NCBI GenBank assembly: GCA_030737835.1
Contig: CM060847.1
Coordinates: 21,602,433-21,666,432, forward strand
DNA length: 64,000 nucleotides
DNA from: Acorus gramineus
Taxonomy: Eukaryota; Streptophyta; Magnoliopsida; Acorales; Acoraceae
Direction: 5' to 3'
The position numbers were made by a program, and so were the translations under genes. This document shows positions 9,873-21,066 of this stretch, one piece after another; within the stretch, counting starts at the first letter, position 1; every line of letters starts with the position of its first letter. The notes under the pieces were generated by a model. It ran no database searches and was not told the DNA's origin. It saw nothing but the letters and a program-made list of their open reading frames with translations.

Positions 9873-11286
9873 CATTTAGGTCACGTTGGTCCGGTCAGGT
9901 TAGGCCAAGACAAGTTTAAGAATAAAATGTTAAAACATATTTATATGTAATATTTAATCTAAATTGAAATTTTAAATAAAAATAAATATTTATTAGAATA
10001 AACCCTACAAAATAAGAAATAAAATAAGAAATTCAAATTTCAATCTCCACAATAAATGAGAAATAGAATGTTTCAATTTTTTTTTGAATACCAAAAGCCA
10101 ACCCGTGTATATCTATATGATTTCAAATTGCGTTTGAGTTTATTCATTCTTATTTTATTTCTTTTTTTAAATACTAAATGACAAATATAAATTATATAAT
10201 TATTATAATAAATATTTAACTTAATATTAATTACAGCGGGGGAGTTTGCTAAGTAAATCCATTTCATGTTCCAAACCTACCAGATTTCATTTTATATGTC
10301 TCAAACCCGTCTCAACCTGAACCCGACCTGATCCAACCTGGTTGAGGCAGGTACCTTATTGAGATAGTCCACCGCTATCCCTACTTGCAGTCAACTTTCG
10401 TTGTGGTAAATAAGGGGCTCTATTTTTTCATTTTTTGCACCATTATTTGAATGCAAAATGTTACATAGATCCCTATCAAGAAAATGAGGCAAGGGGAGGG
10501 CTTAGCACATATTGATTTAGGCTCTCTTTGAAAAAGAATTTAACAGTTAATTTTCTCCAAAGGTTGAGTTTAAAATTGAATTTGTAAGAAGCTATCTATT
10601 AATAGATTATGAAAAAGCTAGCTTTCGAGCATTTTTTTTTTTGCAAAAAAGTGTATGCAGCTTTTAATTAATTGTAACCTTTTTCCTATTTGGAAACGGG
10701 AAATGAGTTTGTGGAACTTAGTTTTTGCAAACCTAAAAGCACCCTAAACCAGTTTCCAAACAATGCCTTAGTTGAGGGTATTTTATACTTTTCACAATAT
10801 GTGATTACCCCATGTTTCCAAGGTTGAGCCAGGGTTATGAAAAACGTGTGACAGAGGGGCACGGTTGAATTGATGTAGGGTTATTTTTGAACTTAGGTTT
10901 TTAACTGTGGTATTTTGACACATTTGGAATTATTAGGGTAAATATGTAAAAATTCATTGTTATAATACATATATATTAATAAAGTATGTACTTTCATTGT
11001 GTCATTTACATTCTTTTCTGCGTATGTGCTTTGAATTTTATTTAAATTTATGTATTACATTTAATTAGATATGTAACTTTTCAAGAAATATATTACATAA
11101 TTGAATGTACTATTTTTTTAAAACATCGCTATCCAATTGGACGACATTAACCATTGTCTCAATTATTTTATATTCTCTTATGAGACTTTTTCACATATAT
11201 CCATCCAAAAACTCAATTTTGTTAAATTATCTTTGTTAAAACCATTTTTATATAAAGACCCCTCAAACAGTTTAAGTGAGTGCATC
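9873..11286 (+). other. OPR-A intron 1 sequence
   Basis: Single-copy-like intronic DNA continues the exon-1 flank. It is collinear with 38684-40095, and from about 10370 also with OPR-B intron 1 (31470 onward) and with 17190-17790 in the same intron. I see no coding sequence; short AT-rich open frames are not conserved. Confidence 0.6.
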
Positions 11287-11804
11287 TAAGGGTCATCAAA
11301 AAGCCCGAGGGCCCATTTTCAAGGCGGGCCAGGCTTGGGCCGCCCTTCTGGGGCCCGGTCTAGCCCACAAGCCCGCCCAAAGTGGGCCCGTTTGGGCCGG
11401 CCGGTAGGTCCATGGGAGGCAATCTAATAAATGAGTAACATGTAATTTTTATTTGAATTGTGGTTGAATTATACAAATTATTGACATTTATGTAGGTGTC
11501 AACCTAGTTAGGTACATGTAGTTATTTTTTTTTAATAGTTAATTCATTTAATATTTTTATTTTGAAAATTCAATAGATATAAATATTTTTTTTAATATTA
11601 TATTTTAAATTTTGTGTTATTTTAACATTATATACAAATGAAAAACTTAAAATTAAAAAATCAAAAGAAATAAGATGTTTAGAATTTAGACCCGTAGGCC
11701 CGCCCGTGGGCCGTAACCCATGCCCGGCCCATGAGAGGCCCGGGCCCGTGGGCAGGGCCTGGGCCCTATTTCAATGGGCCGGGTCAGGCCGTTGCCAACC
11801 CCTA
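11287..11804 (+). mobile_element. hAT-type MITE (GGCCC-rich), 518 bp
   Basis: It is bounded by an 8-bp TSD AGTGCATC (11279-11286, 11805-11812). Terminal inverted repeats are imperfect (TAAGGGTCATCAA versus TAGGGGTTGGCAA). The ends are rich in GGGCCC/CCGGCCC and the middle is AT-rich. An 8-bp TSD and TAGGGG ends are typical of hAT-derived MITEs. No transposase is present. Confidence 0.8.
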
Positions 11805-11834
11805 AGTGCATCTATCTATCTATCTATTTATCTA

Positions 11835-14800
11835 TCTATATTACTAATTAAAAGTGTTTTCTAGTGTGTAACAATATCTTACATATTTATCCTGAATAAC
11901 TTTTTTAAAGTCTATTATTATTCAAAACTAATATTTAGTCTCTTAATCTTATCTTAGGATTTTAAAGATATATTAAATGAATAATGTTAATTGTGCTATG
12001 TCATTGTTGTTATTATTTTTTATTAAATTTAGATTGAGGTAATCATATAATATAGATAACAAAGAGGTAATTTCAGATTAAATATGAGTTTTAAATCTCA
12101 CTTTTCATCTTCAAATAATCATTTTCGGGAAATATCTGTTTCATAGTCATAAGTATATATCAAAAATATCTTTCCAACGAGCTATAGATCACTAAAATCT
12201 GAGTTATACTTGAAGGGCTAGTTTGGCAAGGGGATAAGTGGTGGCCTGGTGAGATAAAGAGTAATTATGATGACAAATGAGTGGGTGAACAGCTTAACCT
12301 GGTTTGGTATAAAAAATAATCGAGATAAACGGCGGATAGTTGTCTCAATTTTTGAAATGAAAATGGGGATATTTAGTTTTACCTAAAGGTGGGATAACAT
12401 TTGTCCCAATTTTGACAAATGTAAATATGAACAAATTTGATGAATTTTTTATCCTTTAAAATTAGGATAACTTATCCCAAAAACCTTAACCCATTGCCAA
12501 ACTTGCCCGAAAAGTTATGAATTTTAAAAAAATATTAAGAATAATTTAATTCTTAGTTTTTTTGTATCTACACATAAAATTGGATAATATCATCAATATC
12601 CACCAAATAATAATTTTTTTGTATATACACCTCTAAAAAATCACATTTAAGCCAAATATTCATGATGATTTGTTATTTTTAATAATACCATTTTAAATAG
12701 TGGTGCAACTCTAGCGGATTGGGTCATATTGGAACTCAACCTGAACTCAACTCGAGGTTAGAGAAAACCAACCCGAGGGTGGGGTTCGGGTTGAGTTTGG
12801 GTTTGATTTGGGTTAGGTTGGGTTTAGGTTTGACTAAAGAAATGCATTATTTTACACAATTAAAACTTCACGAAAGATAATTCTCTGCATGACAAAAATA
12901 AGATGAAGATAAAGAACATTTTGTCATGATAATAGAAGTAAAAGATTTTTTATAAAAATAAATATATGAAAACTACAGAAGTGAAAGATTCTACATAAAA
13001 AAATTATGCAATTCAAATTTTATCGTAAATATTAAAAAATTATAATTTTAGTTAGAACATTTTACATAGATATGAAAACTTCGGGTTAAGGTTCATTCAG
13101 GTTATTGGGTTCTCAACTTAAATCTAACTCAAATTAAGTTCGGGTTACTTGGGTTAGGGATCGGGTTGAACCTGAACACTAACACCCCAATCCCAACCCG
13201 TCCAAAAAAATTTCGATTGGGTCGGGTTCAACCTGTTCAAGTTGCACCCTTAATTCTAAGTAATTTAAATTATATATAAATGTTACATTTTTTTATCCAT
13301 TTGAGTGATATTTTTTTTAACCTGACCCAACCCAACCCGAGGTTAGAGAAAACCAACCCGAGGTTGGAGAATCCAACCCGTCGGGTTTTGTTTGGGTTGG
13401 ATTTGGGTTTGATTCGGGTTGGGTTTGGTTTGGGTTTGGGTTTGACTTAAAAAATGTATTATTTTAAATAATTAAAAATTTATAAGAGTTAATTCTTCGC
13501 ATTACAAAGAAAGATGAAAATAAACATTTTATCATACACATAGAAGTGAAAGATTGTATATAAAAATAAATATATAAAAAATATAGAAATGAAATATTCT
13601 ACATAAAAAGTTATTGTACAATTCAAATTTTATCATACACATTAAAAAATTATAATTTTAGTTAGAACATTTTACTTAGATATGAAAACTTCGGGTTCAG
13701 GTTGATTCGGGTTACCAGACCCTCAACTTAAATATACATCAAATTAGGTTCGGGTTACTTGGGTTTAGGATCGAGTTGAACTTGAATGCTAACACTCCAA
13801 ACCCAACCCGCCCAAAACAATTTCGGTTGGGTTGGGTTCAACCCGTTTAAGTTGCACCCTTAATTCTCAATAATTGAAATTATACATAAATGGCACATAT
13901 TTTTATCCATTTGAGTGATATTTTTTTCACCTAACCCAACCCAACCCAACCCGAGGTTGGAGAATTCAACCCGTCGGGTTTTGTTCGGGTTTGATTCAGG
14001 TTGGGTTGGGTTCAGATTTAAATTAAAAATGTATTATTTTAAACAATTAAAACTTTATAAGATTTAATTATCCGCATGACAAAAAAAAAATGAAGATCAT
14101 GAACATTTTATCATACACATAGAAGGAAAAGAATTTATACAAAAATAAATATATGAAAACTATAGAAATGTAATATTCTACATAAACAAATATTGTACAA
14201 TTCAAATTTTGTCATACACATTAAAAATTATAATTTTACTTAGAACATATCAGTTAGATATGAAAACTTCAGGTTCAGGTTGATTAGGGTTATGTGACCC
14301 TCAACTTAAATCTAACTCAAATTATGTCGGGTTACTTGGGTTCAGGATTGGGTTAAACCCAAACGCTAACACCCCAACCCGAACCCGCCCAAAAAATATT
14401 CAATTGGGTCGGGTTTAACCTGTTCAAGTTGCACCCTTAATTCTAAATAATTTAAATTATACATAAATGTCACATTTTTTAATCCATTTGAGTGATATTT
14501 TGTTTTTTACCTGACCCAACCCAACCCAAGGTTGGACAATCCAGCCCGTTGGGTTTTGTTTGGGTTGGATTCGGGTTTGATTCAAGTTGAGTTGGGTTCG
14601 GGTTTAACTTAAAACATGTATTATTTTAAGCAATTAAAACTTTATAAGAGTTAATTATAATGATGAAGAACATTTTATCATACATAGAGAAGTAAAAGAT
14701 TGTATATAAAAATAAATATATATAAACTATAGAAATGAAATATTCTACATAAACAAATATTGTACAATTCAAATTTTATTATACATATTAAAAAAATATA

Positions 14801-15331
14801 ATTTTACTTAGAACATTTCATTTAGATATAAAAATTTCAGGTTCAAGTTGATTCGGGTTACCTGACCCTCAACTTAAATCTAACTCAAATTAGGTTCGGG
14901 TTACTCGGGTTCGGGATAGGGTTGAACCTGAATGCTAACACCCCAACCCAAACCAACCCAAAATTTTTTTGTTGGGTCGGGTTCAACCCGTTCAAGTTGC
15001 ACTTTTTATGTAAATGTCATTTTTTTTTATCCATTTGAGCGATATTGTTGGTTTTAGAGTTTCAAATGGGGTAGTTTTACAATATAGAGTTGAGGAAGGG
15101 GTATGTATGTTAAATATTCATTTTTAATTATAACATATCTCTTTTATATTTCATTTTAAATTTTACAAATGATTTATTTAACCATTATTAAAAATTTCAT
15201 TATATTATTTATGTACATATAACATGATATATTATATTACATATAAATGGATTTAAAAAAATTAAGGTGTTGGTTGTGGGTAGTTTTTCTATTTTTTTTT
15301 AACACGCACATCATGCGTGGGAGAAGACTAG
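11835..15331 (+). mobile_element. Non-autonomous Helitron, 3.5 kb
   Basis: The 5' end TCTATATTACTAATTAAAAG is a typical plant Helitron start. The 3' end has the stem CACGCA/TGCGTG with a 5-nt loop, 8 nt, then CTAG at 15328-15331. The flanks are A|T with no TSD. No Rep or helicase frame is present, so it would be moved in trans. The interior carries four ~580-bp tandem repeats. The copy at 40643-44717 has identical ends. Confidence 0.82.
12720..15044 (+). repeat. Tandem repeat, four ~580-bp units, inside the Helitron
   Basis: Unit boundaries, judged from a recurring TTGAG(T/C)GATATT block, fall at 13301, 13911, 14488 and 15035. Each unit has GGGTT(T/C)GGGTT-rich and complementary AACCC-rich margins around an AT-rich core with TTGTACAATTCAAATTTTA-like sequence. 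Units have diverged by point changes and small indels. Unit 2 of the block has five repeats. Confidence 0.88.
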
Positions 15332-15488
15332 TTGTAAACTATACAGTAGTTGGGGTTTTGAATTTCTTGAAGACATTATTTTTTACCGTTGTATATTTTG
15401 TATTATCTGAATTGCCTTTAATAGAATCCTTTGATCCCTCAGCATCCATTTATCCTTTTTATCTCCCATCCCCTGTTGAAAAAAAAAG

Positions 15489-16444
15489 GGTTAAAGACAT
15501 TTAAGTCCCTACAAACATGGGAAAACCCATATAAGTCCCTAGTAAAATTGAGATAGACGTACGAGTCCCTGAAAACTCAGAAAAACCTAATTATCATCCC
15601 TGAGTTAAATTTCCATCCAAATTTAACGGAATATTACTAGAATATTCCATCACATATAATTGTGTAGACATTGAAGTCCTTATAAACAGTCATAAAGACA
15701 AATTAGTCCATGCAAAAGATAAAATTGCCCCTAAAAAACTTTTACATTAAATTGTGTATATATTATAGTCCATATAAATAATCATAAAGACAAATTAGTC
15801 TCCGCAAAAGACAAAATTGCCCTTGAAAGACTTTTACATGTAATTGAATAGACATTACAGTCCTTATAAACAATCGTAAAGACAAATTGATCCCTCTAAA
15901 AGACAAAAATACCCTTGAAGGATTTTTACATTTAATTGTGCATACATTGCAATTTAAAAATTAAATACCCTCTAAAAGACTGCAATTTCTACACAATTAA
16001 ATGTAAAAATTCTTCAGGGGCATTTTTGTCTTTTACATGTACCAATTTGTCTTTACGATTATTTATAAGGACTGTAATGTCTATCCAATTAAATGTAAAA
16101 ATCTTTCACGGGCAATTTGGTCTTTTGCAAGGACTAATTTGTCTTTATGATTGTTTATAGGGACTGCAATGTGTATACAATTTAATGTAAAAGTCTTTCA
16201 AATGCAATTTTATCTTTTGCAGGGACTAATTTGTCTTTATGACTGTTTATAAGGACTTCAATGTCAACACAATTATATGTGAGAGAATATTCTGGGAATA
16301 TTCCGTTAAGTTTTGATGGAAATTTAACTCAGGGATGATAATTGGGTTTCTCTGAGTTTTCATGGACTCGTACGTCTGTCCTAATTTTAGTAGGGACTTA
16401 TATGGATTTTTCCATGTTTGTAGGGACTTAGATGTCTTTTGGCC
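15489..16444 (+). mobile_element. Long inverted-repeat MITE (MULE-like/foldback), 956 bp
   Basis: Nearly the whole element is two inverted arms of about 460-470 bp (15489-15960 and 15985-16444). The ends are GGTTAAAGACAT and the complement of GGCCAAAAGACAT, followed by (C/T)TAAGTCCCTACAAACATGG. The flanking duplication is A9G (9-10 bp), which fits a Mutator-type TSD. Each arm contains about four ~105-bp subrepeats (ATAAAGACAAATTAGTCC). The related intron block at 17927 has the A-run followed directly by GTTTGCGAATTGAAG, which is an empty site. Confidence 0.8.
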
Positions 16445-18855
16445 AAAAAAAAAGCTTCGCGATTCAAAGTAGAGAAGAAGGAAAAACAAACATATAATCA
16501 CATGGGAAGAGATTATGTGATTTGACAAAAGAATGCTTATGCTTAGGAGAGGCAAAAGAGAAATTATCTCCTCTATTTGGACTATAGATCGTGTGTGATG
16601 GAACTATGAATCTAAATCTCTTTCGAAACCCCAGGGCAACATCTTTTTTTGGGGCAAATAATAGACACTATTACATTTAAGAAAATACAATGTCTCAATT
16701 GGTGGTGAGGCTGTGAGGGGTTGAGAGGACATAAGAAAACATAAGAGAAAAAAAGTGAGAGAAACCCGTGAGAACTGTTGAGACACAGTCGAAAAGAATT
16801 CTATCAAGTTTCAACCCAATCAACGCACGTAGTCCTCGCCCATCTGAATGTTCGCCATGCCCGCCAAACCTCGACCGCATTCCAAGATGCTGAGCCGACG
16901 CAGCCTCTTAATGGTATGAAAAAGTCTAGCTAGCTTACTAAGGAGTATATATATCCAGGATATACATTACCACAATGGCCCCACATACAATACATGAATT
17001 ATAGAATTGTCATGAGAATACACGTGTACATCATTTCAAGGCAAACAATATTCTGACCATAGGGGCAACTCTTCTGTTGCAGTTCTTCCATAATGTCCAC
17101 ATCTCTTCACAGGCAATCTACATGAAGTTTATGCTCCTCAACGAGAAATGGGTTTGGAGAACTCAGCTTCCTTCAAAATCAAAAGCACCCCAACCTCGTT
17201 TCCAAATAGGGCCTTGGTTGAGGGTATTTTAGACTTTTCAGAATGTGTGATTACCCTATGTTACCAAGGTTGAGCCAGGGTCATGATTTATGAACAGCGT
17301 GTGACAGAGGGGTATGGTTGCACTTATGTAAAAACTTTCAGGGTTATTTTGACAAAATTGGAGTTTTTAGGGTATATATGTAAAAAATTGTTATTTTAAT
17401 GTATATACATATTTATAATGAAGTATATGCTTTCATTGTCTTATTTGGATTCCCTTCTGCTGTTTGTATTTGCTTTGAATTTCATTTATATTTATGTGCT
17501 TCATTTAATTAAATATGTAATTTTTCAAGAAAATCTAATATATATTCGATAAATTGGGTGTACTATTTTTTCCAAAAAAATTATATATTTCATTAAATGA
17601 TGGTAAGAAGAATGGCACATAACATTGCCATTTCATTGGATGTAACATTGACCATTGTCTCAATTATTTCCAGTTCTCTTATGGGATTTTTTCACATATA
17701 ACCATCCAAAAACTCAATTTTGTTAAATTACATTTGTCAAAACCATCTTTACATAAATACCCCTCAAACTGTTTAAGTGAGTGCATAGTAGTTGTTATGG
17801 ATTTCTTGAAGACATTACTTTTTACCGTTACATATTGTGTAATATCCAATTGCCTCTAACAGAATCCTTCAACCTTTCAACATCTATTTATCCTCTTATC
17901 TCCCATCCCCCTTATTGCAAAAAAAAAAAAGTTTGCGAATTGAAGTAGAGAAGAAGGAAGAACAAACATACAATCACATGATTTATGTAATTTGACAAAG
18001 GATTGTCTATGTAGAGAGAGAAACAAAAGAGAAAATTTCACAGTTTTTTTGGGCTACAAATTACACTGTGGTGGGGCTATAAATCTGACTCTCTTTCAAA
18101 ACTCAGGACATCCTCTCAATGATATGAGAAGTTTTAGCTTATGAAGGAGTATATATATCTTGGATACATTACCACGATACCATTACACAATACATAAATG
18201 ATAGAATTGCCATTACACATGTACAAAATACTGAATATGTCAATCATTTATGGGCAAACAATATTCCGACCATGGGGACAACTCTTATGTTGTAGTTTTT
18301 TTTTTTTTTGATGTTGTAGTTCTTCCTTAAATGTCCACATCTCTTCACAAGCAATCTACATGAAGTTTATTCTCCTCATTTCTCATCCCTTCAACCCAAG
18401 CATCTTCATTTCTCAACCCTTCAACCGAACCCACATCCCTTCAAAGCCTTTTATGTTTCAATGGAAATGAATCAACACATCTCTTCAACCAAACCCCCAC
18501 CCCCATCTTCATTTCTTCATTTCTCACCCCTTTGATTGAACCCCAAATCAACCAAGATGAGTTTTTCAACCCAAGCATCTTCAATCTTTGATGATCGACT
18601 TAAACTTACTTTGTTATTGTGTTGTATCTTGATTCAGAAACTTTTCAACAATCAATGTATAGAGTTTGAAAGAGGGGATGAGAAAAGCAATGGAATTCAA
18701 AGAGGGGAGAAAAAAAAGGGATTAAAATGGGGGACTAGATTTAGGGATTTAACAGAGGATTCGATTTAGGGGAGAAGTGGTGGAAAAGGAAAGAAAATTT
18801 AAAAAACTTAAATTCAGGCAATTTCCATTACATCCATGTAAAGGTAAAATGTCAT
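16445..18855 (+). other. OPR-A intron 1 with an internally duplicated intronic block
   Basis: Two copies of the same intronic module occur here. Sequence from 16454 to about 17100 continues the module begun at 10372 and interrupted by mobile elements. From about 17190 the module restarts and runs to 18855. OPR-B intron 1 (31470-32380) has one copy. The shared landmark GGAGTATATATATC appears near 16943, 18146 and 31782. No coding sequence is seen. Confidence 0.65.
16636..16902 (-). repeat. ~265-bp insert of unknown origin in intron 1 (retroposed fragment?)
   Basis: The insert is absent from the equivalent positions in the sister block (18108) and in OPR-B (31740). It is flanked by CAGGGCA on the left and, in unit 2, CAGGACA on the right, which looks like a ~7-bp TSD. 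A T-run near its left end would be a poly(A) tail on the minus strand. The minus strand has a short open frame (FGGHGEHSDGRGLRALIG) that I do not recognise. Unit 1 has lost five bases at the right junction. A SINE or a retroposed 3' end of a gene are the options. Confidence 0.5.
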
Positions 18856-19272
18856 TAGGGGTGGTGAACGAGCCGAGCTTTGGCATGTTCAAGCTCGGCT
18901 CGTTTATAAACGAGTCGAGCCGAGCCGAGCCGAGCTCACGAGCCTCAACGAGCCTAGCGTTCTTCTTCATTTTAGGGTTTTTAAGGATCGAAAACAAAAT
19001 TTTAACCTAAATGAATCAAGTTCATGAGCCTAAATGAGCATAGCTTTGTATTAATTTAATGTTCTGATCTTATAAAAGAGTTTAGTCAAGTTTCAACTAA
19101 GTTTTTTATAACACAACGAGTCGAATTTGAACACAAAATGAAGTTCGATCTAGGTCCCGAGCCTAACCGAGCTTTAAAAATTGTTCAAGCTCGCTCATTT
19201 GTTTAATCGAACGAGCCTGAACGAGCTTAAACTGAGCCGAGCCCGAGCGGCTTGGTTCGTTTACTAGCCCTA
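18856..19272 (+). mobile_element. hAT-type MITE (GAGCCGAGC-rich), 417 bp
   Basis: It is bounded by the 8-bp TSD AATGTCAT (18848-18855, 19273-19280). The ends TAGGGGTGGTGAACGAGCC and the complement of GGTTCGTTTACTAGCCCTA form imperfect inverted repeats. The empty site is preserved in OPR-B at about 32370 (AAAATGTAATTGCATATTGG). No transposase is present. Confidence 0.85.
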
Positions 19273-19537
19273 AATGTCATTGCATATTGGTTATTGAGCT
19301 AACCATGATTGAGTTCATGAAGTTAAAGGTGTCTATGAAGAGGCACCTATGCACTCACATAAACAATTTGAGGGGTATTTAACAGTTTTAACATGGATAA
19401 GTTGACAAAATTGAGTTTTTTGGAGGGGTATGCATAAAAAAATGTCCCTTCTTTTATTTATTAATTGCTAGCTCTCTAACAAATTCCAAATCCTCAAGTC
19501 CTCTCAACATATTTTTTTTTATACAAACATATTTCAG

Positions 19538-19690
19538 GATAGTTTTGACACCTTGACACCATTAACAAGACAGAGAGAGGTCTTACAACAATGTCCCCCA
19601 GCCCCATTCAATCCTCTACTACTCATAGAGGACCACCAGTAGGGGCCTTTTGATCGCCAAGGTCACCGGAGTCTCTGGCACTGCTCAAGG
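19538..19690 (+). pseudogene. OPR-A exon 2, frameshifted
   Basis: It is homologous to OPR-B exon 2 (FMN-contacting APLTRQRSY...PQPHA segment). An extra ~7 bp after the first codons and 4 extra bp in the AGAGAG run break the frame, and a TGA appears early. The acceptor CAG is kept; the donor GGGTAACA has become GGGCAACG. The same lesions occur at 48924-49076, so they predate the block duplication. Confidence 0.85.
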
Positions 19691-19772
19691 GCAACGATTT
19701 GATGATCTCTCAACCACATTTTTGTCGATAATTGTTTTTCATGTATTAATATCTTTTTTTAACAATGGAAAG

Positions 19773-19904
19773 GTATCTGGACATTCCAGGAATTTGGATG
19801 GAAGACCAGGTGGAAACTTGAAAAACCAATTGTGAGGGCTGTGCATCAGAAGGCTGGGATATTCTTTTGCTAGATTTGGCATGTGGGAAGAGTGTCGAAT
19901 TATG
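19773..19904 (+). pseudogene. OPR-A exon 3 with two stops
   Basis: It reads Y.DIPGIWMEDQVE, then a TGA where OPR-B has a Trp codon, and a TAG where OPR-B has Gln100 just before [10 protein letters not shown]. Splice sites look intact. The copy at 49159-49290 is the same. Confidence 0.88.
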
Positions 19905-20283
19905 GTATAATTTGTCTTTCTCTAATAATTTTTTTGCTTAAACTAATAATAATTAATTGACTTTTTTGGTGTTTGAAGTGTTATCACGTCTTATTTATCT
20001 TTATACACTCTGAATGGAGTTTAGATCAGAGGATCCCTATATGGACCATAAAGAAAATAGCACATAAGCGGTACAAACTCAAACAATGGGAATTTCTTTA
20101 CTCTAATTGATTTTTATATGAAAAAACACGCATTCTCACGTAAAAAAGTTTTATGTCATCTACATAGTGCATCATCATTGGTTCACATAGGAAACCTCTG
20201 TCTTTAACACAACAGATCCTATCACCTATCGATGGGTTAGAATTCAGTTAATGTTTAATTCTTTCCTCAAAATTGTTTATGTT

Positions 20284-20418
20284 TGTTAGATTATATGTGT
20301 TATCTTATAATGTGTGTACTGTATTACACGTGTAACTCCTAGACATTTGTATATATAAAGGGATTAAACCCTAAGTGGAATACAAGGATTCCCATTATTT
20401 CATTCTCTCATTCTAACA
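20284..20418 (+). repeat. Copia 5' LTR, unit 1
   Basis: The 135-bp LTR runs from TGTTAGATTATATG to CATTCTAACA. A likely TATA element, GTATATATAAAGGG, lies at about 20349. It differs from the 3' LTR at about six bases and one indel. Confidence 0.93.
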
Positions 20419-20430
20419 TGGTATCAGAGC
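20419..20430 (+). promoter_or_regulatory. Copia primer-binding site (initiator tRNA-Met), unit 1
   Basis: TGGTATCAGAGC immediately follows the 5' LTR and is complementary to the 3' end of initiator tRNA-Met. Confidence 0.93.
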
Positions 20431-21066
20431 CACCACCTCAAAAACCCTATTTTTTTTTTTTTGAATCCTTCGTCGTTGCTGTTGCCGTCATGCCCTGCCG
20501 CGCGTCTGAACCTGCCTGGATTACCCAGGATTTGTCGCGCCTGAGAAATCTGCCTGGGCACCGATCCGCTAATTCTGCCCGGATTTCCCACGATCTGCTG
20601 GGAAAACTCGTGCCAGCCTGTCTCGAGCGTTCCGGATCATCTCGAGCGCCCGACCCGGAACCCGACCAGAGTCCACCCAGCATCCGACCTGGCACCCGAC
20701 CCGAGTCTACCCAGCATGCGACCCAGACCCTGCCCAGCGACCCAGATCTGCGAACCCGGCCCAGCATTCGACCCGGATCCGCGAACCCGGCTCGGCACCC
20801 AGCTCGAGTCCACGAACCCGGCCCGGCACCCAACCCGAGTCCGACCTCAGGTCAACTCCGGCCGCCCCCCGACTCCTCCGACCCCCCCTGCCGCCACCAG
20901 CCGCTCTCCGCCACCTCCGGCACCTTTTTGAGACTTCAAATCACTAAATCGGTTATAACTTCCTCTCCAGAAGTCCGATTAAGGTGATCCAGGAGTCCAT
21001 TTTGCTTGATTTTTCGTGCTCTACGTCCTCGTCTGCTTCTGATCGTCATCCGAGTGGTTCTGCACA
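20431..21066 (+). other. Copia leader with ACCCGACCC-rich minisatellite
   Basis: Untranslated leader between primer site and first pol-frame ATG. From 20640 to 20850 it is made of imperfect ~20-30-bp repeats around CACCCGACCCGAGTC and CCCAGCATNCGACC. Open frames across it (Pro/Arg-rich) follow composition and are not recognised as protein. No capsid domain lies here. Confidence 0.65.

Noticed and set aside
12716..15010. Telomere-like GGGTTT/GGGTTA strings
   Set aside because: They are degenerate, confined to the margins of ~580-bp Helitron repeats and present on both strands. There is no array of TTTAGGG.
15247..15504. 85-codon ORF, duplicated at 44633-44890
   Set aside because: It spans the end of the Helitron, intron sequence and the start of the inverted-repeat MITE, so it cannot be an old gene. 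Its conservation only reflects the block duplication.
20418..20987. Pro-rich ORF (189 codons) at the copia 5' end as a possible gag
   Set aside because: It begins at the LTR/primer site, consists of translated minisatellite, and shows neither a capsid nor a zinc-knuckle motif.
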